A stretch of 5,208 nt of DNA, from positions 1-5,208 of the forward strand of contig CAMEMX010000112.1 in the NCBI GenBank assembly GCA_945927915.1. The letters are read 5' to 3'. Source of the stretch: an uncultured Clostridia bacterium. GTDB lineage: Bacteria > Bacillota > Clostridia > Oscillospirales > Oscillospiraceae. The stretch's first letter is position 1. Every line of letters starts with the position of its first letter. The position numbers and the translations under genes were made by a program. The notes below the pieces were generated by a model. It had not been told where the DNA came from. It was given only the letters and a program-made list of their open reading frames with translations, and made no database searches. This document shows, in pieces, positions 1-5,208 of this stretch.

Positions 1-152
1 TTCCTCGCGAACGGCTGCGCAGACGACCCGGCGCGCCGGTGCAGGAACTACCGACTGCGTACAAGCCTGCCTGTTTTCACCGTCTGCCGCTTCGCGGAAC
101 GGATGGGGCATGCCCCATCCCTACATTTCAAATTACGTTCGCGGAAGCGAAC
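1..152 (+). repeat. Dispersed intergenic element, copy A (left end cut by window edge)
   Basis: This non-coding stretch matches the spacer upstream of the CBS-domain gene (copy B). Shared blocks come in the same order. CTCGCGAACG at 4-13 resembles CTCGCAAACG at 2535-2544. CTACCGACTGCGTACAA at 48-64 is identical to 2562-2578. A 20-bp perfect palindrome at 101-120 corresponds to one at 2600-2619. A CTACATTTCAAATT tail at 121-134 and a small hairpin (GTTCGC/GCGAAC, 137-152, GGAA loop) follow. A 12-bp palindrome, CCGGCGCGCCGG, lies at 28-39 and is absent from copy B. No ribosome binding site precedes any open frame here. It looks like a dispersed repeat, not a gene. The left end and the preceding gene are outside the window. 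Confidence 0.7.
101..120. repeat. Perfect 20-bp palindrome of copy A
   Basis: GGATGGGGCATGCCCCATCC is its own reverse complement with no spacer. It is followed directly by CTACATTT, as is the palindrome of copy B. No T-run follows, so it does not look like an intrinsic terminator. Its last bases plus CTACA (109-125) make up the right terminal repeat of the element. Confidence 0.85.
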
Positions 153-160
153 ACTACAGT

Positions 161-195
161 TATTCACTATTCACTATTCACCATTCACTATTCAC
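161..195 (+). repeat. Tandem heptamer array, five TATTCAC units
   Basis: Five consecutive 7-bp units read TATTCAC, TATTCAC, TATTCAC, CATTCAC, TATTCAC (161-195). They lie between dispersed element copy A and the pgk ribosome binding site. The same heptamer occurs as GTGAATA, in inverted orientation, at 5153-5194. The arrangement resembles the short tandemly repeated heptamers (STRR) known from cyanobacteria, but I do not claim homology. Function is unknown. The array is probably transcribed if pgk is read from an upstream promoter. Confidence 0.9.
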
Positions 196-233
196 TGCTC
201 TATTTGTTAAACCATGCAACCGCATTTATTATT

Positions 234-240
234 AGGAGGT
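234..240 (+). promoter_or_regulatory. Ribosome binding site of pgk
   Basis: AGGAGGT, close to a perfect Shine-Dalgarno, ends 5 nt before the ATG at 246. It fixes the pgk start over the upstream ATG of the open frame at 39. It matches a strongly expressed glycolytic gene. Confidence 0.9.
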
Positions 241-245
241 ACACC

Positions 246-1445
<1,200 letters not shown>

Positions 1446-1505
1446 CCGAAATCCCTGAACAATCTGCAAGAGCGCTTCCCTGAGTAACACCGTCTGAATT
1501 AGTTT

Positions 1506-1513
1506 GAAGGAGA
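1506..1513 (+). promoter_or_regulatory. Ribosome binding site of tpiA
   Basis: GAAGGAGA lies in the short pgk-tpiA spacer (1446-1522), with its AAGGAG core 10 nt from the ATG at 1523. The rest of the spacer shows no terminator or clear promoter, which supports readthrough from pgk. Confidence 0.8.
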
Positions 1514-1522
1514 AATATTCCC

Positions 1523-2299
1523 ATGAACAGAAAATACCGTAAGACCCTGATCGCAGGCAACTGGAAGATGAACAAGACCCCGTCCGAGACGAAGGCGTTC
1601 ATGGCCGAGCTGAAGGCCATGCTGCCCAAGGGCCGCTGGTGCGACATCGCGCTGTGCGTCCCCGCCGTCTGCATCCCCGCCGCCGTCCGCGCCATGCGCG
1701 AGACGAGAGTGGGCATCGGCGCGGAAAACTGCAACGCCAACCCCTCCGGCGCCTACACCGGTGAGATCTCCACCGCCATGCTGACCGACGCCGGCTGCAA
1801 GTACGTCATCCTCGGCCACTCCGAGCGCCGCGCCATGGGCGAGACCGACGAAGAGGTCAACGCCAAGGTCAAGGCCGTCCTCGAAGCCGGCCTCATCCCC
1901 ATCGTCTGCTGCGGCGAGAGCCTCGAGCAGCGCGAGAGCGGCATCACCGAGGAGTGGATCACCATGCAGATCAAGCTGGCCCTCGCCGGCATCCCCGAGG
2001 ACAAGATCCGCAAGGTCGTCATCGCCTATGAGCCGATCTGGGCCATCGGCACCGGCCGCACCGCCACCCCCGAGCAGGCCGAAGAGGTCTGCCAGCTCAT
2101 CCGCGTCGTCGTGCGCAAGCTCTTCGGGTCGAAGAACGCCCGCGCCACCACCATCCTCTACGGCGGCTCCATGAACGAGAAGAACGCCTATGAGCTGCTG
2201 GCGCAGCCGGACATCGACGGCGGCCTGATCGGCGGCGCAAGCCTCGTCCCGGCGAAGTTCGTCAAGATCATCGAGGACGCCAACCAGCCCACCGCGTAA
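1523..2299 (+). CDS. tpiA: Triosephosphate isomerase
   Basis: This 258-residue TIM-barrel enzyme interconverts dihydroxyacetone phosphate and glyceraldehyde 3-phosphate in the cytoplasm. The catalytic set is complete. AGNWKMNKT near the N-terminus supplies Lys15. GHSERR (98-103) supplies the electrophilic His99. [11 protein letters not shown] (168-178) supplies the base Glu170 and leads into the flexible loop 6. The phosphate-binding segments YGGSM (213-217) and GGLIGGASL (233-241) are intact. Length is near the usual ~250 residues. The start is set by the GAAGGAGA site. It lies 77 nt after pgk on the same strand, and a strong intrinsic terminator follows the stop by about 20 nt. tpiA is therefore the last gene of its transcript here. 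The phosphoglycerate mutase and enolase genes that often follow in Firmicutes are not present in this window. Confidence 0.98.
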   Translation: MNRKYRKTLIAGNWKMNKTPSETKAFMAELKAMLPKGRWCDIALCVPAVCIPAAVRAMRETRVGIGAENCNANPSGAYTGEISTAMLTDAGCKYVILGHSERRAMGETDEEVNAKVKAVLEAGLIPIVCCGESLEQRESGITEEWITMQIKLALAGIPEDKIRKVVIAYEPIWAIGTGRTATPEQAEEVCQLIRVVVRKLFGSKNARATTILYGGSMNEKNAYELLAQPDIDGGLIGGASLVPAKFVKIIEDANQPTA

Positions 2300-2317
2300 G
2301 CACTTGGCAAATTGCAC

Positions 2318-2351
2318 AAAACGCATCGGAGATTTTCTCCGGTGCGTTTTT
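2318..2351 (+). terminator. Intrinsic terminator after tpiA
   Basis: A 14-bp stem pairs 2318-2331 (AAAACGCATCGGAG) with 2337-2350 (CTCCGGTGCGTTTT), with a single G-U wobble and an ATTTT loop. A five-T run (2347-2351) closes it. The A-rich left side mirrors the T-run, but no minus-strand gene ends here. Confidence 0.92.
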
Positions 2352-2390
2352 CATTTTCATATTTTCTTAACAGACTTCGACGGTAAAATG

Positions 2391-2399
2391 TGCTATACT
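2391..2399 (+). promoter_or_regulatory. Probable extended -10 promoter for the CBS-rluA unit
   Basis: TGCTATACT holds a TGn extension and a TATACT -10 box (2394-2399). It sits in AT-rich DNA just after the tpiA terminator and upstream of the CBS gene. No good -35 lies at 16-18 nt: TTAACA at 2367-2372 is 21 nt away, so activity would rely on the extended -10. The predicted start near 2406 gives a leader of about 275 nt containing the whole of repeat copy B. This is inferred from motif and context only. Confidence 0.6.
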
Positions 2400-2416
2400 G
2401 AATGGTGTAAAGACCC

Positions 2417-2624
2417 TGTAGGGCGGGGGCATGTTCTGTTGAATCAGCGGCTCTGTCATCGCGTGCGAAGCACGCTCGCCAATCGCCTTGATTCTGCCAC
2501 TCCTTTTTGCTCGCTCCTCCCGCCACAGGCGGCGCTCGCAAACGTCCCCCCCGCCGTGGAGCTACCGACTGCGTACAAATCTGTTCGTTTGTACTGCGCG
2601 GTGGACACATGTGTCCACCCTACA
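2417..2624 (+). repeat. Dispersed MITE-like intergenic element, copy B
   Basis: This ~208-bp non-coding element has imperfect 17-bp inverted ends. The left end, TGTAGGGCGGGGGCATG (2417-2433), matches the complement of the right end, CATGTGTCCACCCTACA (2608-2624), at 13 of 17 positions. The outer seven bases are perfect. Inside are several short hairpins: GCGTGC/GCACGC (2461-2475), CCGCC/GGCGG (2520-2532), GTACAAA/TTTGTAC (2573-2594) and the 20-bp palindrome at 2600-2619. Homology to copy A covers the right half and continues past the end, through CTACATTTGAATT (2620-2632) and a small TGTGC/GCACA hairpin (2632-2644). I see no transposase and no clear target-site duplication, so mobility is only inferred. 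The remaining spacer, 2645-2667, has a GTTCACTTCTC stretch that may be a remnant of the heptamers. Confidence 0.6.
2600..2619. repeat. Perfect 20-bp palindrome of copy B
   Basis: GGTGGACACATGTGTCCACC is perfectly self-complementary. It occupies the same position as the palindrome of copy A, before CTACATTT. The arms differ from copy A at five of ten positions, and every difference is matched on the other arm. Confidence 0.85.
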
Positions 2625-2667
2625 TTTGAATTGTGCAAAGCACACAACACCCGTTCACTTCTCAAAA

Positions 2668-2675
2668 AAGGAAGG
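2668..2675 (+). promoter_or_regulatory. Ribosome binding site selecting a TTG start
   Basis: AAGGAAGG ends 6 nt before TTG at 2682. No in-frame ATG lies nearby that would keep the whole first CBS domain without running into repeat DNA, so this site decides the start. Confidence 0.75.
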
Positions 2676-2681
2676 TTTCTC

Positions 2682-3110
2682 TTGAACTTATTATTTTTCC
2701 TGACGCCGAAGGCGTCCTGCTCCTACCTCTACGACGACTACACCCTGCGCCAGGCGCTTGAGCGCATGGAGCATTCCGGCTACACCGCCCTGCCCATCCT
2801 CAACCGCTGCGGCGAATATTGCGGCACGCTCACCGAGGGCGACCTGCTGTGGGCGGTCAAGAACCTGTGCTGCATGGATCTGCGCGACACCGAGGAGCAC
2901 GGCATCATGTCCATCGGGCACCGCAAGGACAATCTGCCCGTGTCCGTCTCGACGGATATGCAGGAGCTGCTGCTGCGCGCCACCGACCAGAACTTCGTCC
3001 CCGTCGTCGACGACAAGGGCGCCTTTATCGGCATCGTCACCCGCCGCGCCATCATGCGCTACTGCCTTGAGCACTTCATCGCGCCGCAGCTCGTCGCGGA
3101 GGCCCGCTGA
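2682..3110 (+). CDS. Tandem CBS-domain protein (TTG start)
   Basis: This is a 142-residue soluble protein made almost entirely of two CBS motifs, a Bateman module. CBS1 spans roughly residues 14-62, with YDDYTLRQALERMEHSGYTALPI and then GTLTEGDLLWAVK. CBS2 spans roughly 84-130, with the conserved pattern VPVVDDKGAFIGIVTRRAI. Such modules usually bind adenine nucleotides or related ligands and regulate a partner; no catalytic domain is visible. The start is TTG, giving MNLLFFLTPK, supported by AAGGAAGG 6 nt upstream. The open frame continues back to 2304 but there crosses the promoter and repeat element, so that part is unlikely to be coding. The stop overlaps the ATG of the next gene by one base (TGATG), which indicates translational coupling to the pseudouridine synthase. 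The first ~10 residues are hydrophobic but too short for a membrane segment. Ligand and partner are unknown; a functional link to the RluA protein is inference. Confidence 0.88.
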   Translation: MNLLFFLTPKASCSYLYDDYTLRQALERMEHSGYTALPILNRCGEYCGTLTEGDLLWAVKNLCCMDLRDTEEHGIMSIGHRKDNLPVSVSTDMQELLLRATDQNFVPVVDDKGAFIGIVTRRAIMRYCLEHFIAPQLVAEAR

Positions 3111-4003
3111 TGGAGCTGTCCTGCACCAGTCAAAGAGACGCCAGGCTCCTGTCGATCCTTCGGCGGGAGCTTGCGCTGTCGTCCGGGCTTGTCAAGCGGC
3201 TGAAATACCGCGGCGCGTTCACCGTCAACGGCGAAATTGCACACACGGACTTCCCCGTGAAGCCCGGCGACGTCGTGCGCGTCCGGCTCGACGAGGACGT
3301 GCCCGACTACCCCGCGCAGGAGGGCGACTTACATATTTTATATGAGGACGACGCCCTCATCGCCGTGGACAAGCCCGCGGGGATGCTCGTGCATCCGTCC
3401 TTCTCGCGCAACACGGGCACGCTTGCCAATTTCCTGCTCGGCTACTATGAAAAAACCGCCCAGCCCTGCGCCGTCCACCCCGTCAGCCGCCTCGACCGCG
3501 ACACCTTCGGCGTCGTCCTGCTCGCCAAAAACGCCCACGTCCACGCAAAGCTGTGCGAAATGTCCAAATCCGGCGCGATCGAAAAGACCTACCGCGCCGC
3601 CGTCTTCGGTTGCCCGCCGGAGGCCGAGGGCATCGTCGACGCGCCCATCGCCCGCGTGAGCGAAACGAGCCTGCTGCGCTGCGTCCGCGAAGACGGCAAG
3701 CCCGCCCGGTCGCGCTACCGCGTGCTGGAGCGTTCGCCGGACACCGCGCTTCTGGAGCTGCACCCCCTGACCGGGCGGACGCACCAGCTCCGCCTGCACT
3801 GCGCCCACCTCGGCTGCCCCATTCTGGGCGACCCGCAGTACGGCACGGCGGCATCGCGGGCGTTTTCGGCGGCGCACGGGCTGTTTTCGCAGCAGCTTTG
3901 CGCCGCGTCGCTGCGCTTTTCCCACCCTATAAGCGAAAAAACCGTCGAAATCCGCTCCGATTTTGCCGTAACACTTGATTTTCCCGCCGCAGAGGATATA
4001 TAA
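3110..4003 (+). CDS. RluA-family pseudouridine synthase
   Basis: This 297-residue enzyme probably converts specific uridines in ribosomal (or transfer) RNA to pseudouridine. An S4-like RNA-binding region covers about residues 10-62 (SSGLVKRLKYRGAFTVNGE, KPGDVVRVRL). The catalytic domain follows: LYEDDALIAVDKPAGMLVHP (77-96), the active-site motif RLDRDTFG with catalytic Asp129, and PLTGRTHQLRLHCAHLGCPI followed by LGDPQYG (219-245). Compared with the common HRLDxxTSG form, residue 126 is Ser instead of His and 133 is Phe instead of Ser, as may be normal in a clostridial subfamily. The target (RluA, RluC or RluD type) cannot be assigned, so no symbol is given. GGAGG at 3098-3102, inside the CBS gene, lies 7 nt before the ATG, and the start overlaps the CBS stop. 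The 3' end contains the pta promoter. Confidence 0.94.
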   Translation: MELSCTSQRDARLLSILRRELALSSGLVKRLKYRGAFTVNGEIAHTDFPVKPGDVVRVRLDEDVPDYPAQEGDLHILYEDDALIAVDKPAGMLVHPSFSRNTGTLANFLLGYYEKTAQPCAVHPVSRLDRDTFGVVLLAKNAHVHAKLCEMSKSGAIEKTYRAAVFGCPPEAEGIVDAPIARVSETSLLRCVREDGKPARSRYRVLERSPDTALLELHPLTGRTHQLRLHCAHLGCPILGDPQYGTAASRAFSAAHGLFSQQLCAASLRFSHPISEKTVEIRSDFAVTLDFPAAEDI

Positions 4004-4004
4004 T
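3975..4004 (+). promoter_or_regulatory. Sigma-A type promoter of pta, inside the end of the previous gene
   Basis: TTGATT (3975-3980) and TATAAT (3999-4004) are separated by 18 nt. The -10 box is a consensus match and contains the TAA stop (4001-4003) of the pseudouridine synthase gene. Predicted transcription start is near 4011, leaving a leader of about 40 nt before pta. Confidence 0.8.
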
Positions 4005-4016
4005 AGATGGGAAAAA

Positions 4017-4032
4017 TCGGGCATTCGCCCGA
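4017..4032. promoter_or_regulatory. Hairpin in the pta leader
   Basis: TCGGGC (4017-4022) pairs with GCCCGA (4027-4032) around an ATTC loop, at the predicted 5' end of the pta mRNA and 5 nt before the Shine-Dalgarno. On the + strand it is followed by A residues, so it does not terminate pta. Read on the minus strand it is followed by five Ts and resembles a weak terminator. It could stabilise the mRNA 5' end or block antisense transcription; neither is shown. Confidence 0.5.
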
Positions 4033-4037
4033 AAAAT

Positions 4038-4043
4038 AGGAGG
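4038..4043 (+). promoter_or_regulatory. Ribosome binding site of pta
   Basis: AGGAGG lies 6 nt before ATG 4050. It selects this start over an in-frame upstream ATG at 3975, which falls within the promoter and the previous gene. Confidence 0.9.
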
Positions 4044-4049
4044 AACATC

Positions 4050-5048
4050 ATGTTTGACCGTCTGATCGAAAAATTAAAGGAAACACCGCGCAAGATCGTC
4101 TTCACCGAGGGCCACGACGCGCGTATTCTGGAGGCCGCCGCCCGTCTGAAGCAGGAGGGCTTCCTGACCCCGATCCTCGTCGGCAACGTCGACGTCGTCA
4201 CCGGCAAGGCAAGAGAATGCGGCTTTGACATCGAGGGTCTGGAGATTCTCGACCCCGCCACCTACCCCGAGATGGACAAAATGGTCGAGACCATGGTCGC
4301 CCTGCGCAAGGGCAAGATGACCGCCGAGCAGTGCCGCGACGCCCTCGCCAAGGGCAACTATTTCGGCACGATGCTCGTCAAGATGGGCTACGCCGACTCC
4401 CTGCTCGGCGGCGCGACCTACTCCACCGCCGACACCGTCCGTCCGGCGCTGCAGCTCGTCAAGACCAAGCCCGGCGCACATCTCGTCTCGTCCTGCTTCA
4501 TCCTCGTGCGCGGCGAAGAGAAGATCGCCATGGGCGACTGCGCCATCAACATCTCCTATGAGGACACCCTCGACAAGGAGGGCAACGTCGTCGTCTCCGC
4601 CGCGGACAAGCTCGCGGAGGTCGCCGTCGAGGTCGCCAACTGCGCCAAGCTCTTCGGCATCGACCCGAAGGTCGCCATGCTGAGCTTCTCGACCAAGGGC
4701 TCCGGCAAGGGCGGCACGGTCAGCCTGTCGCAGGCCGCCACCGCGAAGGCGAAGGAGCTGGCGCCCGACCTCGCGCTTGACGGCGAGATGCAGTTCGACG
4801 CCGCCGTCTCCCCGGTCGTCGGTCAGCTCAAGTTCCCCGGCTCCCCCGTCGCCGGCTATGCCAACACCTTCGTTTTCCCGTGCATCGAGGCGGGCAACAT
4901 CGGCTACAAGATCGCCCAGCGTCTGGGCGGCTATGAAGCCTACGGCCCGATCCTGCTCGGCCTGAACGCCCCGATCAACGACCTCTCCCGCGGCTGCAAC
5001 GCCGACGAGGTCTACAAGATGGCGATCATCACCGCCGCGCAGGCGTAA
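4050..5048 (+). CDS. pta: Phosphate acetyltransferase
   Basis: This 332-residue cytoplasmic enzyme exchanges CoA and phosphate between acetyl-CoA and acetyl phosphate. With acetate kinase it yields ATP during acetate fermentation. It is the short single-domain (PTA_PTB) form, like those of Bacillus and clostridia, without the N-terminal extension of the ~714-residue E. coli enzyme. Family segments in order are VFTEGHDARILEAA (17-30), GGATYSTADTVRPALQ (120-135), MLSFSTKGS (210-218), DGEMQFDAA (244-252), FPCIEAGNIGYKIAQR (276-291) and PINDLSRGC (308-316). The start is set by AGGAGG; an upstream in-frame extension would overlap the preceding gene. It has its own promoter and a strong terminator 11 nt after the stop, so it is probably monocistronic. 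Acetate kinase (ackA), often adjacent, is not in the window. A related phosphate butyryltransferase is less likely, given the Pta-type motifs and the STADTVRPALQ block. Confidence 0.96.
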   Translation: MFDRLIEKLKETPRKIVFTEGHDARILEAAARLKQEGFLTPILVGNVDVVTGKARECGFDIEGLEILDPATYPEMDKMVETMVALRKGKMTAEQCRDALAKGNYFGTMLVKMGYADSLLGGATYSTADTVRPALQLVKTKPGAHLVSSCFILVRGEEKIAMGDCAINISYEDTLDKEGNVVVSAADKLAEVAVEVANCAKLFGIDPKVAMLSFSTKGSGKGGTVSLSQAATAKAKELAPDLALDGEMQFDAAVSPVVGQLKFPGSPVAGYANTFVFPCIEAGNIGYKIAQRLGGYEAYGPILLGLNAPINDLSRGCNADEVYKMAIITAAQA

Positions 5049-5059
5049 ATTGTTCCAGG

Positions 5060-5093
5060 AAAGACCGAACGGCTCGTCCGTTCGGTCTTTTTT
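5060..5093 (+). terminator. Intrinsic terminator after pta
   Basis: A perfect 13-bp stem pairs AAAGACCGAACGG (5060-5072) with CCGTTCGGTCTTT (5078-5090) around a CTCGT loop. A six-T run (5088-5093) follows. It begins about a dozen bases after the pta stop. Confidence 0.95.
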
Positions 5094-5098
5094 GGGCG

Positions 5099-5139
5099 AA
5101 AGGCTAAGAGTGAAGGGCAAAGGACTAAGGGTGAATGGC
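5099..5139 (+). repeat. Tandem pair of ~20-bp direct repeats
   Basis: AAAGGCTAAGAGTGAAGGGC (5099-5118) is followed at once by a 21-nt unit at 5119-5139 that begins AAAGGACTAAGGGTGAATGG. They differ by one inserted A and two substitutions. Both contain a GTGAA core like the heptamer array just downstream, so they may be a degenerate relative of it. Non-coding; function unknown. Confidence 0.75.
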
Positions 5140-5152
5140 TGTTTTTCTTTTG

Positions 5153-5194
5153 GTGAATAGAGAATAGTGAATAGAGAATAGTGAATAGTGAACA
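5153..5194 (-). repeat. Tandem heptamer array, six units, inverted relative to the first
   Basis: Six 7-bp units on the + strand read GTGAATA, GAGAATA, GTGAATA, GAGAATA, GTGAATA, GTGAACA. On the minus strand these are TATTCAC and close variants, the same heptamer as at 161-195. GAATAGTGAATAGTGAA (5176-5192) is the exact complement of 163-179 (17 bp). The 14 bases after it hold nothing I recognise. Confidence 0.9.
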
Positions 5195-5208
5195 GGTGTG
5201 GTGTGCGC

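Noticed and set aside
101..120. Palindromes at 101-120 and 2600-2619 as intrinsic terminators
   Set aside because: Neither is followed by a T-run on either strand, and neither follows a visible gene end.
161..195. CRISPR-like array
   Set aside because: Units are 7 bp and directly adjacent, with no spacers; this is a simple tandem repeat.
204..232. TTGTTA and TATTAT with 17-nt spacing before pgk as a promoter
   Set aside because: A start from this -10 box would fall near 239, inside or after the Shine-Dalgarno, removing the strong ribosome binding site. It is more likely chance similarity in AT-rich DNA.
39..245. N-terminal extension of the pgk reading frame
   Set aside because: It crosses the repeat element and heptamer array, has no ribosome binding site, and Pgk proteins start at the position of ATG 246, which follows AGGAGGT.
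2400..2668. Known riboswitch or structured ncRNA upstream of the CBS gene
   Set aside because: I recognise no conserved riboswitch core, and similarity to copy A before an unrelated gene points to a dispersed repeat.
2304..2681. Upstream extension of the CBS-domain frame
   Set aside because: It runs through the tpiA terminator, a promoter and repeat copy B, with no homology to CBS proteins. The TTG at 2682 has a good ribosome binding site and begins just before the first CBS motif.
3975..4049. Upstream ATG extension of pta
   Set aside because: It overlaps the previous gene and the pta promoter. ATG 4050 has a near-perfect Shine-Dalgarno and gives a normal Pta N-terminus.
4875..4922. FPCIEAGN in Pta as an active-site defect
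   Set aside because: The residue after FP varies in short Pta proteins (for example Ser or Asp), and the GN..YK residues are intact, so this does not suggest loss of function.
4074..5120. Long minus-strand open frame opposite pta (and similar ones opposite tpiA, pgk and the synthase)
   Set aside because: These are shadows of GC-rich codon use: low-complexity Gly/Ala/Asp/Val or Arg/Ala-rich translations, with complete known genes on the + strand.

Overview
This is a GC-rich bacterial chromosome segment with five genes, all on the + strand. Gene order, strong AGGAGG-type ribosome binding sites and protein sequence style suggest a high-GC member of the Clostridia, probably Oscillospiraceae/Ruminococcaceae. 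That placement is an inference from general familiarity, not from a database search.

Layout: (1) 1-245 is intergenic. It holds the truncated right part of a dispersed repeat element (copy A, with a perfect 20-bp palindrome at 101-120), then five tandem TATTCAC-type heptamers (161-195) and the ribosome binding site of pgk. (2) pgk (246-1445) and tpiA (1523-2299) form a glycolytic unit closed by an intrinsic terminator (2318-2351). (3) 2352-2681 is non-coding. An extended -10 promoter (2391-2399) is followed by a second copy of the element (copy B, about 2417-2624). Copy B has imperfect 17-bp inverted ends (TGTAGGG...CCCTACA) and its own perfect 20-bp palindrome. (4) A small two-CBS-domain protein starting at TTG (2682-3110) overlaps by one base an RluA-type pseudouridine synthase gene (3110-4003). 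(5) pta (phosphate acetyltransferase, 4050-5048) has its own promoter, whose -10 box overlaps the stop codon of the preceding gene, and ends at a strong terminator (5060-5093). (6) 5094-5208 is intergenic and holds a tandem pair of ~20-bp repeats and a second heptamer array in inverted orientation relative to the first.

Functionally the window is mostly core metabolism. Pgk and TpiA act in glycolysis/gluconeogenesis. Pta converts acetyl-CoA to acetyl phosphate in the fermentative acetate pathway. The CBS/RluA pair probably combines a ligand-sensing protein with an RNA-modifying enzyme; its exact role cannot be read from the sequence.

The genes are ordinary. The least-explained signal is in the spacers: a dispersed, structured, MITE-like element with compensatory palindrome changes between its two copies, and heptamer arrays that bracket the five-gene block in opposite orientations. 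I see no CRISPR array, tRNA, rRNA, transposase, phage gene or defence system.
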